Shown here: positions 24,001-35,088 of the stretch, piece by piece
How the letters are laid out: every line of letters starts with the position of its first letter
Position numbering within the stretch: position 1 is the stretch's first letter
DNA from: Juglans regia
Lineage: Eukaryota; Streptophyta; Magnoliopsida; Fagales; Juglandaceae
DNA: 64,000 nt
Assembly (NCBI RefSeq): GCF_001411555.2
Contig: NC_049903.1
Span: 15,977,234 to 16,041,233, forward strand
Direction: 5' to 3'
Notes under the pieces: model-generated
What the model was told of the DNA's origin: nothing
Database searches by the model: none
Seen by the model: the letters and a program-made list of their open reading frames with translations, nothing else
Position numbers and translations under genes: made by a program

Positions 24001-24035
24001 GAGAAAGTTGAGTTAGAGAGTGAGAGAGAGTTGAG
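23961..24035. repeat. (GA)n microsatellite in the tnp leader of CACTA B
   Basis: A long GA run followed by GAGAGTTGAGT. It probably lies in the 5' untranslated leader, because a similar purine-rich stretch precedes the tnp remnant in A (10840-10930). Confidence 0.75.
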
Positions 24036-24249
24036 TCTTGGTAAGAAAAAATTTTAATTTATTGTCTTTTTATGAATTTTATGATATTTATATTGTGTTT
24101 TTGTTATAGAATATTTCTAATAAATTAGTATTGTATTTTTTTGAAGGATTGGTTGTTTTGGGAAGTTGGAAGATTTTGATTTGTAAGAGGCTAGAACATT
24201 GTGAGTGCTAGGTATATTTCTAAACTTTATCAATATTTTGCTTTCTAAT

Positions 24250-25056
24250 GTGATTATTGTTTGTATAGTTTGTAAATAGAGCACTTCGATATACTGCATG
24301 CACGGTTCGAGGTTATAGATTCCATACTTTGGATTGTGAACGTAATAGAAAGACTCAAAATTGTGGTGTGTTGGTCGAGGGGAGTCATGGAACAGATGAT
24401 ATTGACTATTATGGTGTCATACGTGATATTATCGGATTGAAATATCTGGGTGGGTCTGTAACATATGTCTTTAAATGTGATTGGTGGGATCTAGGCGGTG
24501 GTCGGGTTTCGATACATAGGGATAATCACTTTACGAGTGTCAACACTGCATCTAAATGGTATGAAGATGATCCATTTGTATTGGCTTGTCAAGTTACCCA
24601 AGTCTATTACTTGATTGATCCAATGAAAAGTGCTGATGAAGATAGTGGAGAGATAACTTGGCGAGTCGTACAAAAATTTATTCCTCGAAATATATATGAA
24701 GCAGGAACGAGTGCAGATTACGCGCATAGTGGAGATGAAGATGACACTCCGATTGTTGAGGCATACCAGGAAGATGTAGAGGGTATTAACTTGTTTGTTG
24801 ACCTCGGTGCACTTGAGTTGCTCCCCTTGTGTAGAGATGATGTCCCACCCGTCCATCTCGACCCGTCTGTATTAAATGATCATTTAATTCAAGTGAGGAG
24901 GAAGAAGAAGAAGACGAGTCAGAAGATGAAGACGAATCAGAATTCGGGCAGGAGGTGGATAAGGATGATGAAGAAGAGGTGCATGATGATGATGAAGATG
25001 TTATTGATGAAGATTCTGAAACAAGCATGAAGAATTCATCTAAAAATGAGGAATAA
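24250..25056 (+). pseudogene. tnpD C-terminal remnant (DUF4216-like) of CACTA B
   Basis: From about 24270 the plus strand encodes LRYTACTVRGYRFHTLD, then a DUF4216-like domain with NCGVLVEGSHGTDDIDYYGV, FKCDWWDL, SKWYEDDPFVLACQVTQVYY and RVVQKFIPRNIYE. This matches the last exon of tnpD in element C almost step by step. The acidic tail (Glu/Asp-rich, 24895-25056) is in another frame, so a frameshift lies near 24885-24895. The tnp2 catalytic part that should precede it is absent. Confidence 0.85.
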
Positions 25057-25161
25057 AAGTACTAAATATTTTATTCATATAACTAGGTGACTATAAAATA
25101 TCTTCAATTTTTATAATTTCTTCTAATTAATTTTCTTTGATATAATTAATTATTTTCAAGA

Positions 25162-26848
25162 ATGCCACCAAAACGAGCATGAAGAAATGTGCCTCCACCA
25201 AGTCCAAGTCCTGAATCCATTGAGGACTCTCCACTCGAGGAATCCGTTACTGAAGATCAATCTAACACAGAAGAGAACAACAGCCAGTCGACACCTACCA
25301 GTAAGGAAATATTGTCGTTGATAATTATATATATAGTTAATACTTTTTTCTCAATAACTATATAATTTTAATTATAGTATATCTATTATCATGTAGTTGA
25401 TGCATCTGCACGTCGCGGTCGTGGCTATACATTTGGAATCTCTCTTGAAAAAAATAGAAGGCACGGTAAACTGAAGGTCGCAATTCCTGATAATTCCACT
25501 GGAGGAGTGGATGATAGTGCAGCAGCGCTTTCCTCCTATATTGACATAGTAGTTCGAGCTTATACTCCATTTTATGTGCGCTCATGGCGAGATGTTCCGA
25601 ATGAGATTAAGGAGCACATTCGAAGTCGTGTACTGGTGAGTTTACTTTTCAGTATATTTTTTTCACCTAGATTAATATATTATATTTTTGACCTGATTCC
25701 TTTGTTAGGATGAATTGGACCTTGACTTTGGCCGTAGCGAGGATTTGAGAACCGTGAATGAGTTGATGGCTACACTATTCCGACGTCACAAAAGACGATG
25801 TCATGACCACTTCAAGAAGTTTGAGACGTTGGAAGAGGCTGCGCAGTCTCCTTTTCAGCAGATGAAGTTAGATGATTGGAGAAAGTGTTGTGATCTTTTC
25901 GCATCTCCAGATTATCAGGTATTTTATATTTATATCTTTTAATTATTTACATTCATATTCGTTCTATATATTATATGCATGTATACATATTACAATTAAT
26001 ATTTTTAATATATTTTATAGCACTTGAGTTCTACAAATGCACATAATAGATCCGCTCTGACTGTCCATCATCGTGCCTATTCAAGGTCATTCCACCGTCT
26101 TGCTGAAAAAATGGTAATTAAAAAATTATAGAATTCATTTATTTTCCTCATATTCTTTCTGATAAGTACTAACATTATCTTTTTAAAATTGCTAATATTG
26201 TCGTTTTGTTAGAAACGTGATGATCCTAAAAATATTTCCCTCATTCATGTCTATGCTGCTGCTCACACTAATGAGTATAGTGAGTGGATGGATCCTATCG
26301 CTGCAGATAATTATGTAAGCAGTGTTAATTTTGTTCAATAAATTATTTATATAACATTTTAATAGTTTATTTCTTATTTCTATTTCTTTTAATACGTTAC
26401 TAAATTATTTACGATCATTACCTTTTAAATTACAAAGAAAAATGATGGAGATGCAGTCGGCTTCTAAGGAATCCTCTCTTAGTGACATAGACATATTCAC
26501 GCAAGTGCTTGGGCCGCAGTCTAGTATGGCAAGAGGTTTGGGACGATCTATCAAGCATAAATGTTCATCCTCCTCAACCTCATCGGCTTCACAAATTAAT
26601 AATCTTACGGCAGATTTAGAAGCTGCACGGCGTGAGAATGAGTATATGAGGTCGAGACAGCAAGAGTTAGAGTCTCTCTTAGAACGATAGTCTCATTTAG
26701 AGACGCGTTTGCAGGACCAACAGAGAGACCGGGAGGAAAGAATACGTAGTGAAGTGCAAGAGCAAGTGTAACGAGAGATGATGGTGCAAATGGAGCGTGT
26801 TATGTCGTTGCAACAGAATCCCCGTGGGCGAGGGAAAAAGAAGAAATA
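25162..26848 (+). pseudogene. tnpA-like gene (Ptta/En/Spm family) of CACTA B, with nonsense codons
   Basis: Six exons can be followed by homology to element C: about 25162-25300, 25396-25635, 25710-25918, 26022-26113, 26212-26313 and 26437-26848, each intron with GT/AG signals. Exon 1 starts MPPKRA and has a TGA in place of an expected codon. Exon 3 carries RRHKRRCHDHFKKFE, exon 5 VYAAAHTNEYSEWMDP, exon 6 IDIFTQVLGPQSSMARGLG and a heptad-type coiled coil with TAG at 26688 and TAA near 26769. The end is basic (RGRGKKKK). The family is the DNA-binding partner of the CACTA transposase, expected to bind subterminal repeats. Confidence 0.82.
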
Positions 26849-26989
26849 AATTTTATCAATATTTCTGACTAGTTTTAATATCTAATTTTGTGCTTTTATA
26901 AGACATTGTTATTGTTAATGGGGTATGTAATATGATATAACATTGGTATTATGTTTTTAAATTTTATGAAATTAGTATTTCTGATCTGT

Positions 26990-27540
26990 ACGTTCGAATG
27001 TAAATAAAAATTGTTTGAACGTTGGTTCACACTCTAACAAACGTTCGAACGTAAATACAATTTGATCGTTCGAACGTCAAACTATACGTTCGAAAGTATT
27101 CATGCTAAAACGAACAAACCGTTCGAACGGTAAAGCGATTAACGTTCGAACAAAGAACTTGCATTCGAACGCTCCTTTGTTTACATTCGAAATAACGTCC
27201 GAACATTATACGCGCTACGTTTGAACATTTACGTTTACGTTCGAACAAATATTCGAACGTTTATTGTAGTTAACGTTCGGACACATTAACATTCGAACGT
27301 AAATATATTACGTTCGAACGATAATCAACGAATGTAAAATTATCTCATTCAAACGCCAATCGGTCGGGTGAACGTCCGAATGTAAATATTATACATTCGA
27401 ACGATATTCAGCGAACGTCAAATTCTCTCATTCGAACGCCAATCGGTTGGGTATAACGTCCGAACGTTTTATTTTAAGTCCGAACGTTATTTTCTGTGAC
27501 AGTTTATAACCGTCACAAAAACATGAACGTTCGAACATTG
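26990..27540. repeat. Right subterminal CGTTCGAACG cluster of CACTA B
   Basis: About twenty palindrome copies, including AACGTTCGAACGTAAAT near 27041 and TACGTTCGAACGATAAT near 27310, some repeated as a roughly 95-base block (27290-27365 and 27375-27450 share GCCAATCGGT). It gives way at 27495 to the hairpin GTGACGGTT repeats of the terminus. Confidence 0.85.
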
Positions 27541-27828
27541 TACCGAACGGAACACTTCCAACCGTCACTAAAAATATTTTTTGTGACAGCTGAATAGTAA
27601 ACCGTCACCAAATATTTTTTGTGACCCACTTTAGGTGACGGTTTCAAACCGTCACCAAATATGTTTAGTGACGGTTTGCCCTTTTTTGGTGACAGTTTCC
27701 TCTGTCACAAAAGACACATTCTGTTGTAGTGATATTTATCACTATTGAATGATCATTTATTGGTAATGAATGTGCCACATCATAATAAGACAAAAGTAGG
27801 ATGAGAGTGTGTTGTATAGCATTACTCC

Positions 27829-29395
27829 CCATAGTTGTGGCTAACAAGCACATTAATTGCAAAGCATGTGACCATTTAGAATAGAACCCAGGTACTATTT
27901 TGCCTTGTCTATCACTGCTTCTTGTACTCTTTACAGACCGTAGGGTTTAGGGTTTTTGTCTCTTATTATTACGTCATTCAACGGGGCATCTCATCAACGA
28001 ATTCATTCCAGCACCATAAAAAAACCTAGTAACATGTAGTGAAACCTTACACCACACACCACCAATTGACCAACATATAATTTGTTATTTTTGTCAGACT
28101 AATATATTTAAACATACATATATTTAAGCATTAGGATAGAAGAGTAAAAATAAAAAATCACATATTAATTAAGTGAATGTGTGGTATAAAACTTCTAAAT
28201 AGAGTTTCTCGTATATATATATAATTGCATAAGGATTTGATATTTGCATAATGCATTGATCATTAATCTCCATAAGGACTTTTCAAAGTTCTTTGGCTTT
28301 TTCTTAAATTATAAGCTACTTCATCTAAATTTACAAATTACGCTGGCTCTGAAGAATTTGGAAAAGGCCGTTTTGTCTAGTCAACGGTCAGAGGTTCTGA
28401 AAATTTCATTTTCATATAAATGAAAAATTCCTGCCGGCCTATTGTAGAAGCATCTGACACGTATGCAGGCCTAATCCTTGCGTGTTCCGCAATTCTTTCC
28501 AAGTATATATAGAAGGAAATTCAGACAAAAAGAAATAAATAAGTCAATAAGTTTCGAGCTTTTCTTTTCAAAAGTAAATATTGGCATAATTACATTTGCA
28601 AAATCTTCGTGGAATAAGCAGAAATTCGTAGGTAAACATCTCCATCATATAAGAAAATAACAAGTTCGTAGCCACTGTATATATATTTCGTATTAATGGT
28701 ATTAGGCGTAGAAGTGTTCAAATAGATCACTTATTTGCTTGGGGGCATGAGTTATTAGGCGCCGTAGATTTCTGCGGTTTTGATTTTTATTAATTCCTTG
28801 TATTTATCTTTAGTTCCTAACTAATGCATTTTCATACTGACTACTTTTGTATTCGAGTTATGCTTGCTTTTATATTAATAAAATCTTTCCGTACTTATTA
28901 AAAAAAAATCAGTATATTTTTCGAGAAATGAAATAGATTGTCGTGGCCAAGACAGTTTTTATTAAAGCAATCAGCTTATTAGCTTTGGCTGATATATATA
29001 TAATATTAAAAACAACAGTTCTTCTACATACAACCGGCAGTAAGGAACCGCCGGGTAATCGGTTATGCCACATCAGCTGATATTAAAAAAAAAAAAAAAC
29101 CAAAGTTTTGATTTCAGTCGTCGTCTTCATGACAGGGGGAGCTATTTCACTTTAGACAAACATTCGAATAAGATTGGACATATCTATCATTGGATTTAAT
29201 TCATGAGAATTTTACAAATGATTGAATTGTAGGATTAGTACTGGAAGACTTTAGAGGCCACGGAAGTTGAGCTTCAAAATTATTCACAAAACTGTCTAAG
29301 AAAAAAAGAAAAAAAAAACATTCCTTTTCACCTTCGATCAAGATTTAAATCATGAAATAATGTCTTAAGAAAGAAAGGAATTCTTTTTTCAATGC
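27829..29395. other. Intergenic, nothing recognised
   Basis: Mostly AT-rich sequence with no credible coding frame. A short TAGGGTTTAGGGTTTT at about 27941 resembles two plant telomere units, a common telo-box, and is not a telomere. GTTATTAGGCGCCGTAGATT near 28750 is followed by an AATAAA-like tail but no gene. Confidence 0.5.
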
Positions 29396-29399
29396 TTCC

Positions 29400-29695
29400 T
29401 CTCATCACGAGCTAGTTCTCATGGTGAATCTCTCGATGTCGTCCAAAAGAGATTTTTTTTTTCTTCTTGTTGGGCTTCTTATCATGTGTGTGCTTTGAAT
29501 AATTGGCTTCTTTGTAAAATATCATTCGCTTGGCTACAAAAATCCTTGGCTTGACCCCGGTCTTGTTACAAAATTGATGCACCACGGCCTCATCATGCTT
29601 CTGAATCCTCCACCCCAGACTCTCAGCCAGCCCCAACATCTTGTCATTTTGCTCCTATGTGAACTTGTTCCTAAACCTCTTCTTCAAACAATGAC
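29400..29695 (-). pseudogene. ZF-HD homeodomain pseudogene fragment
   Basis: On the minus strand RFRNKFT, a stop codon (TAG where Gln is expected), then [20 protein letters not shown] and [17 protein letters not shown] match the start of the homeodomain of plant zinc-finger homeodomain proteins (usual form [18 protein letters not shown]). After that, where KVWMHNNKHTLGKKP is expected, the sequence runs on with extra residues and ends in [17 protein letters not shown]. The zinc-finger half is not found here. It is a non-functional fragment. Confidence 0.75.
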
Positions 29696-29939
29696 CCACC
29701 TAATTTCCCTACTTGGATTTCACCTTCTTAATTTTCAACCAAGGTGTAAAAAAAATAAAAATAAAATAAAAAAGAGAGAGAGAGAGTAAAGAATTAGATA
29801 AATGGGTGTGGGGGAAGTGGTTGAGATTGAAATTCAAAAGAAAGAGTGGTTTGTGGCAGGTGGCTGGGACTGTGAAATTCCTAGTCTTATTTTCTTTCTT
29901 CAGCTTTGTCTAAGGAAAAAATCTAGGAAAAACAAAAAA

Positions 29940-30300
29940 CTCTTTTTTAGCTAAGCCTAACAAAATCAGAGAGATTGTTAGGCTTCGAAAGATCCTCAAG
30001 AAGTGGAGAAAGCTTCCCAACAAGTCAAAAGCAATGAGCAGCAACAAGAGCATAAAGTTTCACAAAAGAACACTTTCTTTGTCAAATAATAGCTCTACTC
30101 GGGAAGTCTCCGCCATTAATGGAGTCCCGAAAGGCTATCTCGCCATTTGTGTTGGAGAAGAGCCAAAGAGATTTGTAATACCAACCGAGTGTTTGGGTCT
30201 CCAGACTGTGAAATTCCCACCCACACCTCTGTACTTTTTGAATGGTGAGAGAGTGCGAAAATGGTTATGAGGAGAAGGTGCCTAGATCGCAAGTGAAGCA
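29940..30300 (+). pseudogene. SAUR (small auxin-up RNA) pseudogene, truncated
   Basis: Upstream of the ATG at 30034 the frame already reads KIREIVRLRKILKKWRKLP, the usual SAUR beginning, but the starting Met is missing and a TAA lies before it. From 30034 it reads on to the SAUR core VPKGYLAICVGEEPKRFVIP and TECLGLQ. After this the family's AFQILLREAEEEFGF region is absent and an unrelated sequence leads to a stop at 30268. So both ends are damaged, and any translated product would lack the second half of the domain. SAURs respond to auxin and control cell expansion. Confidence 0.8.
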
Positions 30301-30542
30301 TAGTAAGAGTTGGTGGATGTTAAGCTAGGTTCTCAATGCCTGGGTTGTCATTATTTTTTATCGAAAGGTGTGCCGGTTCCGCAGCGTTTACACCAGCCGG
30401 TTACAACAAGCATTTTTCTAAAAAGAAATAAGTTTAATAATGAAACAACATCGTTTTGGAGAGTTTATATGGCGTCATTTCATTTTAGGTTTAATCATCC
30501 CCTGCCCCGCATCTCTGTGTCTCTTCCTCATGCCTCTCTTAG

Positions 30543-30860
30543 GGAATATTTAGGGAGTGAGATGAGATAAGAATTTTGTGAATACTATTAAGAAGGTTTA
30601 TAAATAATATTGAGATAGTTTGAATTAAGTATTTACTATGTTTTGAAAGATGAGAAAGAAATAGTTGAATAAAAAATATTATAAAGTTATAATATTGTTA
30701 TAATATTAATTTTGTTTTGGCACTTGAAAAAGTTGAATTATTTTTTATTTTGAAGTTTGGGAAATGTGTAATGATTAGTTTGAAAAAGTTGTAATGATTA
30801 GTTTGAAAGTGTTTGTATTTGAGTGATGTTTAGGAAGGAGATGAGATGTGATGAGATGCA
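30543..30860. repeat. MITE-like repeat (GAGATGAGATG family), copy 2
   Basis: Begins TTTAGGGAGTGAGATGAGAT, has an AT-rich middle (AAATATTATAAAGTTATAAT), and ends GTTTAGGAAGGAGATGAGAT. Similar in build to the copies at 238 and 32945. Confidence 0.5.
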
Positions 30861-31019
30861 AATTATTTCAAAACAACCCCTTAGACACTCTCTCAAACTC
30901 TCTCTTAACTCTCTCACTGAGTCACGGCATAGTTGTAGCTCACGTCGTCGTTGTCGCAAAGTTCATTTTCTATTAGTCTCACCTTGTAAGTATCTCGGGG
31001 CCCTAAGTTTGAGATTCTA

Positions 31020-31650
31020 AAATACAAATTGTTTTATATTTTCAATGGATGATGGGGTTGGGTTTTGGATACTGTGGAGTTGGATTGTGTGATTAGGTTA
31101 GATTTTTGGTGTTTTTTTTTTTAAAAAAAGTTTTAGAGTTTCAATCCAAAGCCTAAATTAGTTTAGGAGTTCGGATTGAATCCCTAGACAATTTTAGAGT
31201 GTCGAATTCAAGATCCTAAATAATCTAGGGACTCAATCCGAACCCCTCACCTAATTTAGGGTTTAGGTTAGGGGTTCAATTTGAAACCTCTAACCTAATC
31301 TATTTTGTGGTTTCACAATTGAAATGCCAAACTAGATTGGGGTTTCAATGTTGTATAGAAAACTTCAGGAAAAGAGACTCCATTTCAATCAACATTGGCC
31401 GCAACATTATAGTTTGTACTCATGTTATTTTTTTTTCGTAATTGACGTTCTTTTCTCTTTGAGACATCATATTATTCATACCTCATTTTTTTGCCTTTTG
31501 TTTTTAGGTTTTATGATGTCACTTGGAGTTGGAGGGAGTTGGCGAATGATCTCTTATGTTGTTGACCTTTATTTTTTTAAAATGTATTTCAATTGTTCTA
31601 ACATTGTTATTCATTCAAGTTATTTGACAATTTATAATAATTTTAAACAA
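31020..31650. other. Non-coding, short inverted and direct repeats
   Basis: Between 31130 and 31340, blocks such as AGAGTTTCAATCC, GGATTGAATCCCTAG, CTAGGGACTCAATCCGAACC and GGTTCAATTTGAAACC repeat in both orientations. No gene is recognised. Confidence 0.4.
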
Positions 31651-33320
31651 TAGGAGGTGCAGGAATTCACATCATTAATACAAGGGAACATGTCGGTCAA
31701 GCACTACATTGCCAGATTTATGAAGCTTGGAAGATTCGCGCCTCTTTTGGTTGGCACAGAGAATATGCAGGTACAAAAATTTCAAGGGGGCTTACACCCG
31801 AGTATCCGCAACCAAGTGGCCTGTTTCCGAATTGAAAATTATCAAGAGCTGGTTAATGTGATAGCAATTGTCGAAGCCGAGCAGAGGGGCGTAACTGCCC
31901 AAATTAATTCGGAAAGAAAGAGAGCTTTCCATATGTTGCGGGTGGAAGCACAGAAAATAAAAGGATGATAACTGGAGCTAATAAAGGAAAAGGACATCGT
32001 GATTAGGGGACAAATGCCAACTATACTACTCATATATGGGAAGTGTGGTAGAAAACATGGAGCGAATGCATACTCGCTATAAGGGTCTTTTTCAAGTATG
32101 GTCAACCAAGCCAAATGATTAGAGACTTCTCCAATAATGCTCAAGGAAGTGGAATAGCCCCAGCATCGATAGCAAAAAAAAAACCCAAGACCCCAAGTAC
32201 TAGCTCGAGTGTATGCAATCACTCTAGAAGATGTGGAAACCTACGCTCTAGAGACAGAAGAAGTTGGAGTTATCACTGGTATTTCTCTAGATGTCTATAT
32301 CTTTCAGCTTTGAGCTTAGTTAAGATTAGTTTAACTATGGTTAATTGTAGTATTTCAATATTGTCAATGTGAAATAATGTCAAGTTGTTGAGGTTTACAG
32401 CTTGTGCACTGTTTGATTAGGGTGCACCACAATCTTTTGTGTCTACAACGTTTGCACAATATGTAGTTTGCAAACCGCAATGTTTCTCCAAAAGTAGTAG
32501 TGTAACGATTCCCGATGAGAGTATTGTTGCTTGTACTTGAGTAGTTAAAGAGTACCCTATAGAAGTAAAAGGAAAAATATTGAAGGTTGATTTGATGGTG
32601 TTTTGTCTAATGGGAATTGATTTGATTTTGGGGATGGACTAGTTGTTCATACACTATGCTAAGATAGACTATTGAAAAAGGAAAGTCGTGTTTGAGCCAC
32701 CCAAGGTTAATAAAGTAGGTTATGCGAGAGAGTCAATTATAGCCACCACACCTATAATTTCAACTTTATAAGTTAGGAGATGCATTGTTGAGAGTGCATC
32801 GACATATCTAGCATTGGTAGTTGAGGAGTCTATCTGGAATGGAGAGGTTCAGGGAATACCTATGGTAGAGGACTTTCTTGAAGTTTTTGCAGAAGATTTG
32901 CCCAGATTACCACCAACTAGGGAGATAGATATAAGATTAGGACACCTTAGGTATCATTTGGTTATACAAATGAGACGAGAAGAGATAAGATAAAAGTTGA
33001 AAGTTAAATAAAATATTGTTATAATATAATTATTTAATATAATTTTTATTTTGAGATTTGAAAAGTTTAATTGTTTATTATATTTTGTGTGAGAGTTTGA
33101 GAAAGTTATAATGATTATATGAGATAAGATGATATTAGATGGTTTGGTTAGTCTAGCTCTAGCCAGACTTAAGAGCAGGAATTGTACACCAAACTTAGTA
33201 AATGTGAGTTTTGGCTTAGATAAGTGAAATTATTGGGACATGTGATATCCAGTGAAGGAGTAACTTTTGACCTCAGTAAGGTGGAAGCAGTGATGAATTG
33301 GTAGAGACTAACCAATGTAC
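31650..33320 (+). mobile_element. Ty3/gypsy retrotransposon remnant (gag-protease-RT fragments)
   Basis: A gag fragment (31657-31968) contains MSVKHYIARFMKLGRFAP and QVQKFQGGLHPSIRNQVACF, typical of plant gypsy gag. At about 32415 FD(stop)GAPQSFVSTTFAQYVV is a protease start in which the active-site Ser codon is now TAG. VEDFLEVFAEDLPRLPP (about 32865-32920) is the linker before reverse transcriptase. After a MITE insertion, VISSEGVTFDLSKVEAVMNW (about 33245-33302) is from the RT/RNase H border, so most of RT is lost. Many stops are present. No LTRs could be assigned. Confidence 0.75.
32945..33165. repeat. MITE-like repeat (GAGATGAGATG family), copy 3, inside the gypsy remnant
   Basis: AATGAGACGAGAAGAGATAA, AATAAAATATTGTTATAATA and ATGAGATAAGATGATATTAG show the same make-up as the copies at 238 and 50703. 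It interrupts the RT region of the gypsy remnant. Confidence 0.55.
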
Positions 33321-33806
33321 ACGAAATTTGGAGTTCTACTTGGAAGGATGAGACTCGACTATTGGCATTAGGACCTCATGGGGAAGCGGAGTTGAGCTGT
33401 ATTGCAAAAGCACGTGCCACTATCCCAATTTTGAGACTTCAAAGGTGTCAGTTTATTCCACTCATCGATATCGTCACCTTGAGGATGGACTGTCTTCTAG
33501 TGAAGATGACGAAGTTGGACCCGAGATTGACCCTACGTTAATCGTCAATACATATTATGAATCCTAGAACGATGAGATGTACTACGGGGAATGAAGGATG
33601 TTGGCTCATGGTGAGTATATTACATGATTGTTTAATCTATTTTTTTTTGTGCATACCCTTCAATTTTGAGGATAAAACATTTATTTAGGGTCAATATGCC
33701 CTCCATTTGTGTATACCCTCCATTTGTTTAATCTATTTGGGTTTCACTTACACATGTCAAGCTTAGTACACATGTGAAGAAGGCTGAGTATAAAACAAGG
33801 TAAAAC

Positions 33807-34433
33807 TAGGGCTAAAAACTGATGGGTTCGGCGCAGTTTCGGTGCCAAACAGACGCCGAACCGATGTCTGCCATGAGATGAAAAAATCGGCCGAAACTGA
33901 TGGATTGGGGGAGAGAAAACCGATATTATCGGTCTCGGCGCAGTGTGGTTTGGTTCCTCGGTCTGCCGTCGGCATCTCTGCGACGGAGGAGGGATGTGCC
34001 GCCGTTTACCATGAGAGAGTAAAAGAGTTGCAGGTGAAATGGAGGAAGGAAGAAGACGCGGGGAAGAAGAAGAAGAGGGGCCAATCATTCTTTAAATCCA
34101 TTTTGAAATGACGCCGTTTGGCTTTTAAGCCAAACGGCGCCGTTCCATATGTTTTTTTTTTAAGTTTCAAGGGAAAAACGGCACCGTTTCACTTATTTAA
34201 GTGAAACAGTGTCGTTTTATATAAGAAATATATTTTAAAAAATATATATATAAGACGTCGGCCGGTTTGTCGGTTTAGACCAAGATTGAACCGCAGACCG
34301 AATCGGCCGACGTCGGTTTCCTTAATTTCCTACCGCCAGCCGACTGGTTCTCTGCCGGTTTCGGCCGGTTCCTGAATCCGATGGTCGGTTTGAGTCGGCG
34401 GCGGTTGGTCCGGCCGGTTTGTGTACAGCCCTA
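33807..34433. mobile_element. hAT-type non-autonomous element, 627 bp
   Basis: Ends TAGGGCTAAAAAC and (inverted) TAGGGCTGTACAC, flanked by a perfect 8-bp duplication GGTAAAAC (33799-33806 and 34434-34441), the standard for hAT elements. Its interior is rich in CGGCCGGTTT-like strings, much more GC-rich than its surroundings. It carries two strong hairpins near 34112-34140 (GCCGTTTGGC...GCCAAACGGC) and 34184-34216 (CCGTTTCACTT...AAGTGAAACAG). The open frame at 33842-34111 has no recognisable domain. Confidence 0.88.
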
Positions 34434-34639
34434 GGTAAAACCATGCTTTCTTACAAAGTCTTACACCTTTTTTCTAAGGACCATACCTTGCCCCTCTGCA
34501 GCCTTGCACCAGGTCTACACAGCCCTCCATCAATTTTGAATTCAATCCTCCAAAGAAAAATGCTTAATACAGTCACTTGTCTCAAGCGTCGTGTAAACGG
34601 CTGCTAAGTTGGCAAAAAACAAAACGATATGTAAAAACA

Positions 34640-34770
34640 AGACCCTTCCCTCTCCTCCATCCCAAATCACCCTACAAGACCTTCCCTCTCTCTCCTCAGA
34701 CCCACACTGCATGACGGCAAGACCCTTCCCTCTCTTCCATCCCAAATCACGCTGCAAGAGATTCCCTCTC
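34640..34770. repeat. Imperfect direct repeat, CT-rich
   Basis: AAGACCCTTCCCTCTC followed by CCATCCCAAATCAC occurs twice, about 76 bases apart (34651 and 34727), with a partial third unit between. It lies downstream of the TCP fragment. Confidence 0.6.
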
Positions 34771-34789
34771 TCTCCGTGGTAATACTGAA

Positions 34790-35088
34790 GCTGACCTCGC
34801 AAAAAGGGTCTAGCCGTTTGGAGCTGAATGGTCCTGGAAAGAGTGGAGGGATAGGCCAAGATCTTGGGTGGGGTTGGAGTCTCTTGAAATTATTTCAGGT
34901 GGGTAGCTCTGGAAATTGATAGAGGAAGTTGCAGAACTTGTCGGGAATAAAGATTTCAAGGTATCTGTGATGGCCTCAGAGTCTAGACTTGGTGGAATGA
35001 AGGTTGAATTGTCATCTGGGTTCTCAGCTAATTCCCGATGGAGCTGAAACTTGTAGCCAGAAGACAGTGATTGTTCTACTATTGTCAT
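34790..35088 (-). pseudogene. TCP transcription factor (CIN/TCP4-like) pseudogene fragment
   Basis: On the minus strand this frame reads FQLHRELAENPDDNSTFIPP, SLDSEAITDTLKSLFPTS, SINFQSYPPEIISRDSN and TQDLGLSLHSFQDHS, typical of the region after the TCP domain in TCP4-type proteins (the conserved QDL.LSLQSFQD motif). A stop follows, then TLFARSASV, which may be the later QTLFAG motif. The DNA-binding TCP domain itself is absent. TCPs regulate leaf growth; this copy cannot. Confidence 0.6.

Larger units (their letters stand above)
19355..27731 (+). mobile_element. CACTA (En/Spm) DNA transposon B, internal-deletion derivative
   Basis: 8377 bp, with ends CACTACAACACAAT and (inverted) CACTACAACAGAAT, flanked by the 3-bp duplication ATA (19352-19354, 27732-27734). 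Just inside both ends are inverted repeats built on GTGACGGTT/AACCGTCAC. Then follow CGTTCGAACG clusters, a decayed ORF3 (minus), an AT-rich block with a tandem repeat, a GA-rich leader, the last part of tnpD (DUF4216-like), and a broken tnpA. The tnpD catalytic core is missing between the leader (about 24050) and 24250, so the element is non-autonomous. Confidence 0.93.
19291..27828. repeat. MITE split by CACTA B
   Basis: The left part (about 19291-19354) begins GGAAAATTCTATACACCACA. The right part (27732 to about 27828) ends as the inverse of GGAGTAATGCTATACAACAC. Joined, they form a MITE of about 165 bases with imperfect terminal inverted repeats, into which the CACTA element jumped, duplicating ATA. 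Confidence 0.7.

Noticed and set aside
24786..25028. Serine-rich minus-strand frame
   Set aside because: It is the antisense of the acidic tail of the tnpD remnant (GAA/GAT codons), with no independent support.
19500..27540. Repeated palindromes with spacers, CRISPR-like at first sight
   Set aside because: Spacing is irregular, there are no cas genes, the genome is a plant's, and the repeats lie symmetrically in CACTA elements.
27941..27957. TAGGGTTTAGGGTTTT, telomere-like
   Set aside because: Only two units; plant telo-boxes of this size are common and no array is present.
29010..29100. Possible insertion with GCCGG-containing repeat shared with 30365-30410
   Set aside because: The similarity is short and no ends or duplication could be defined.
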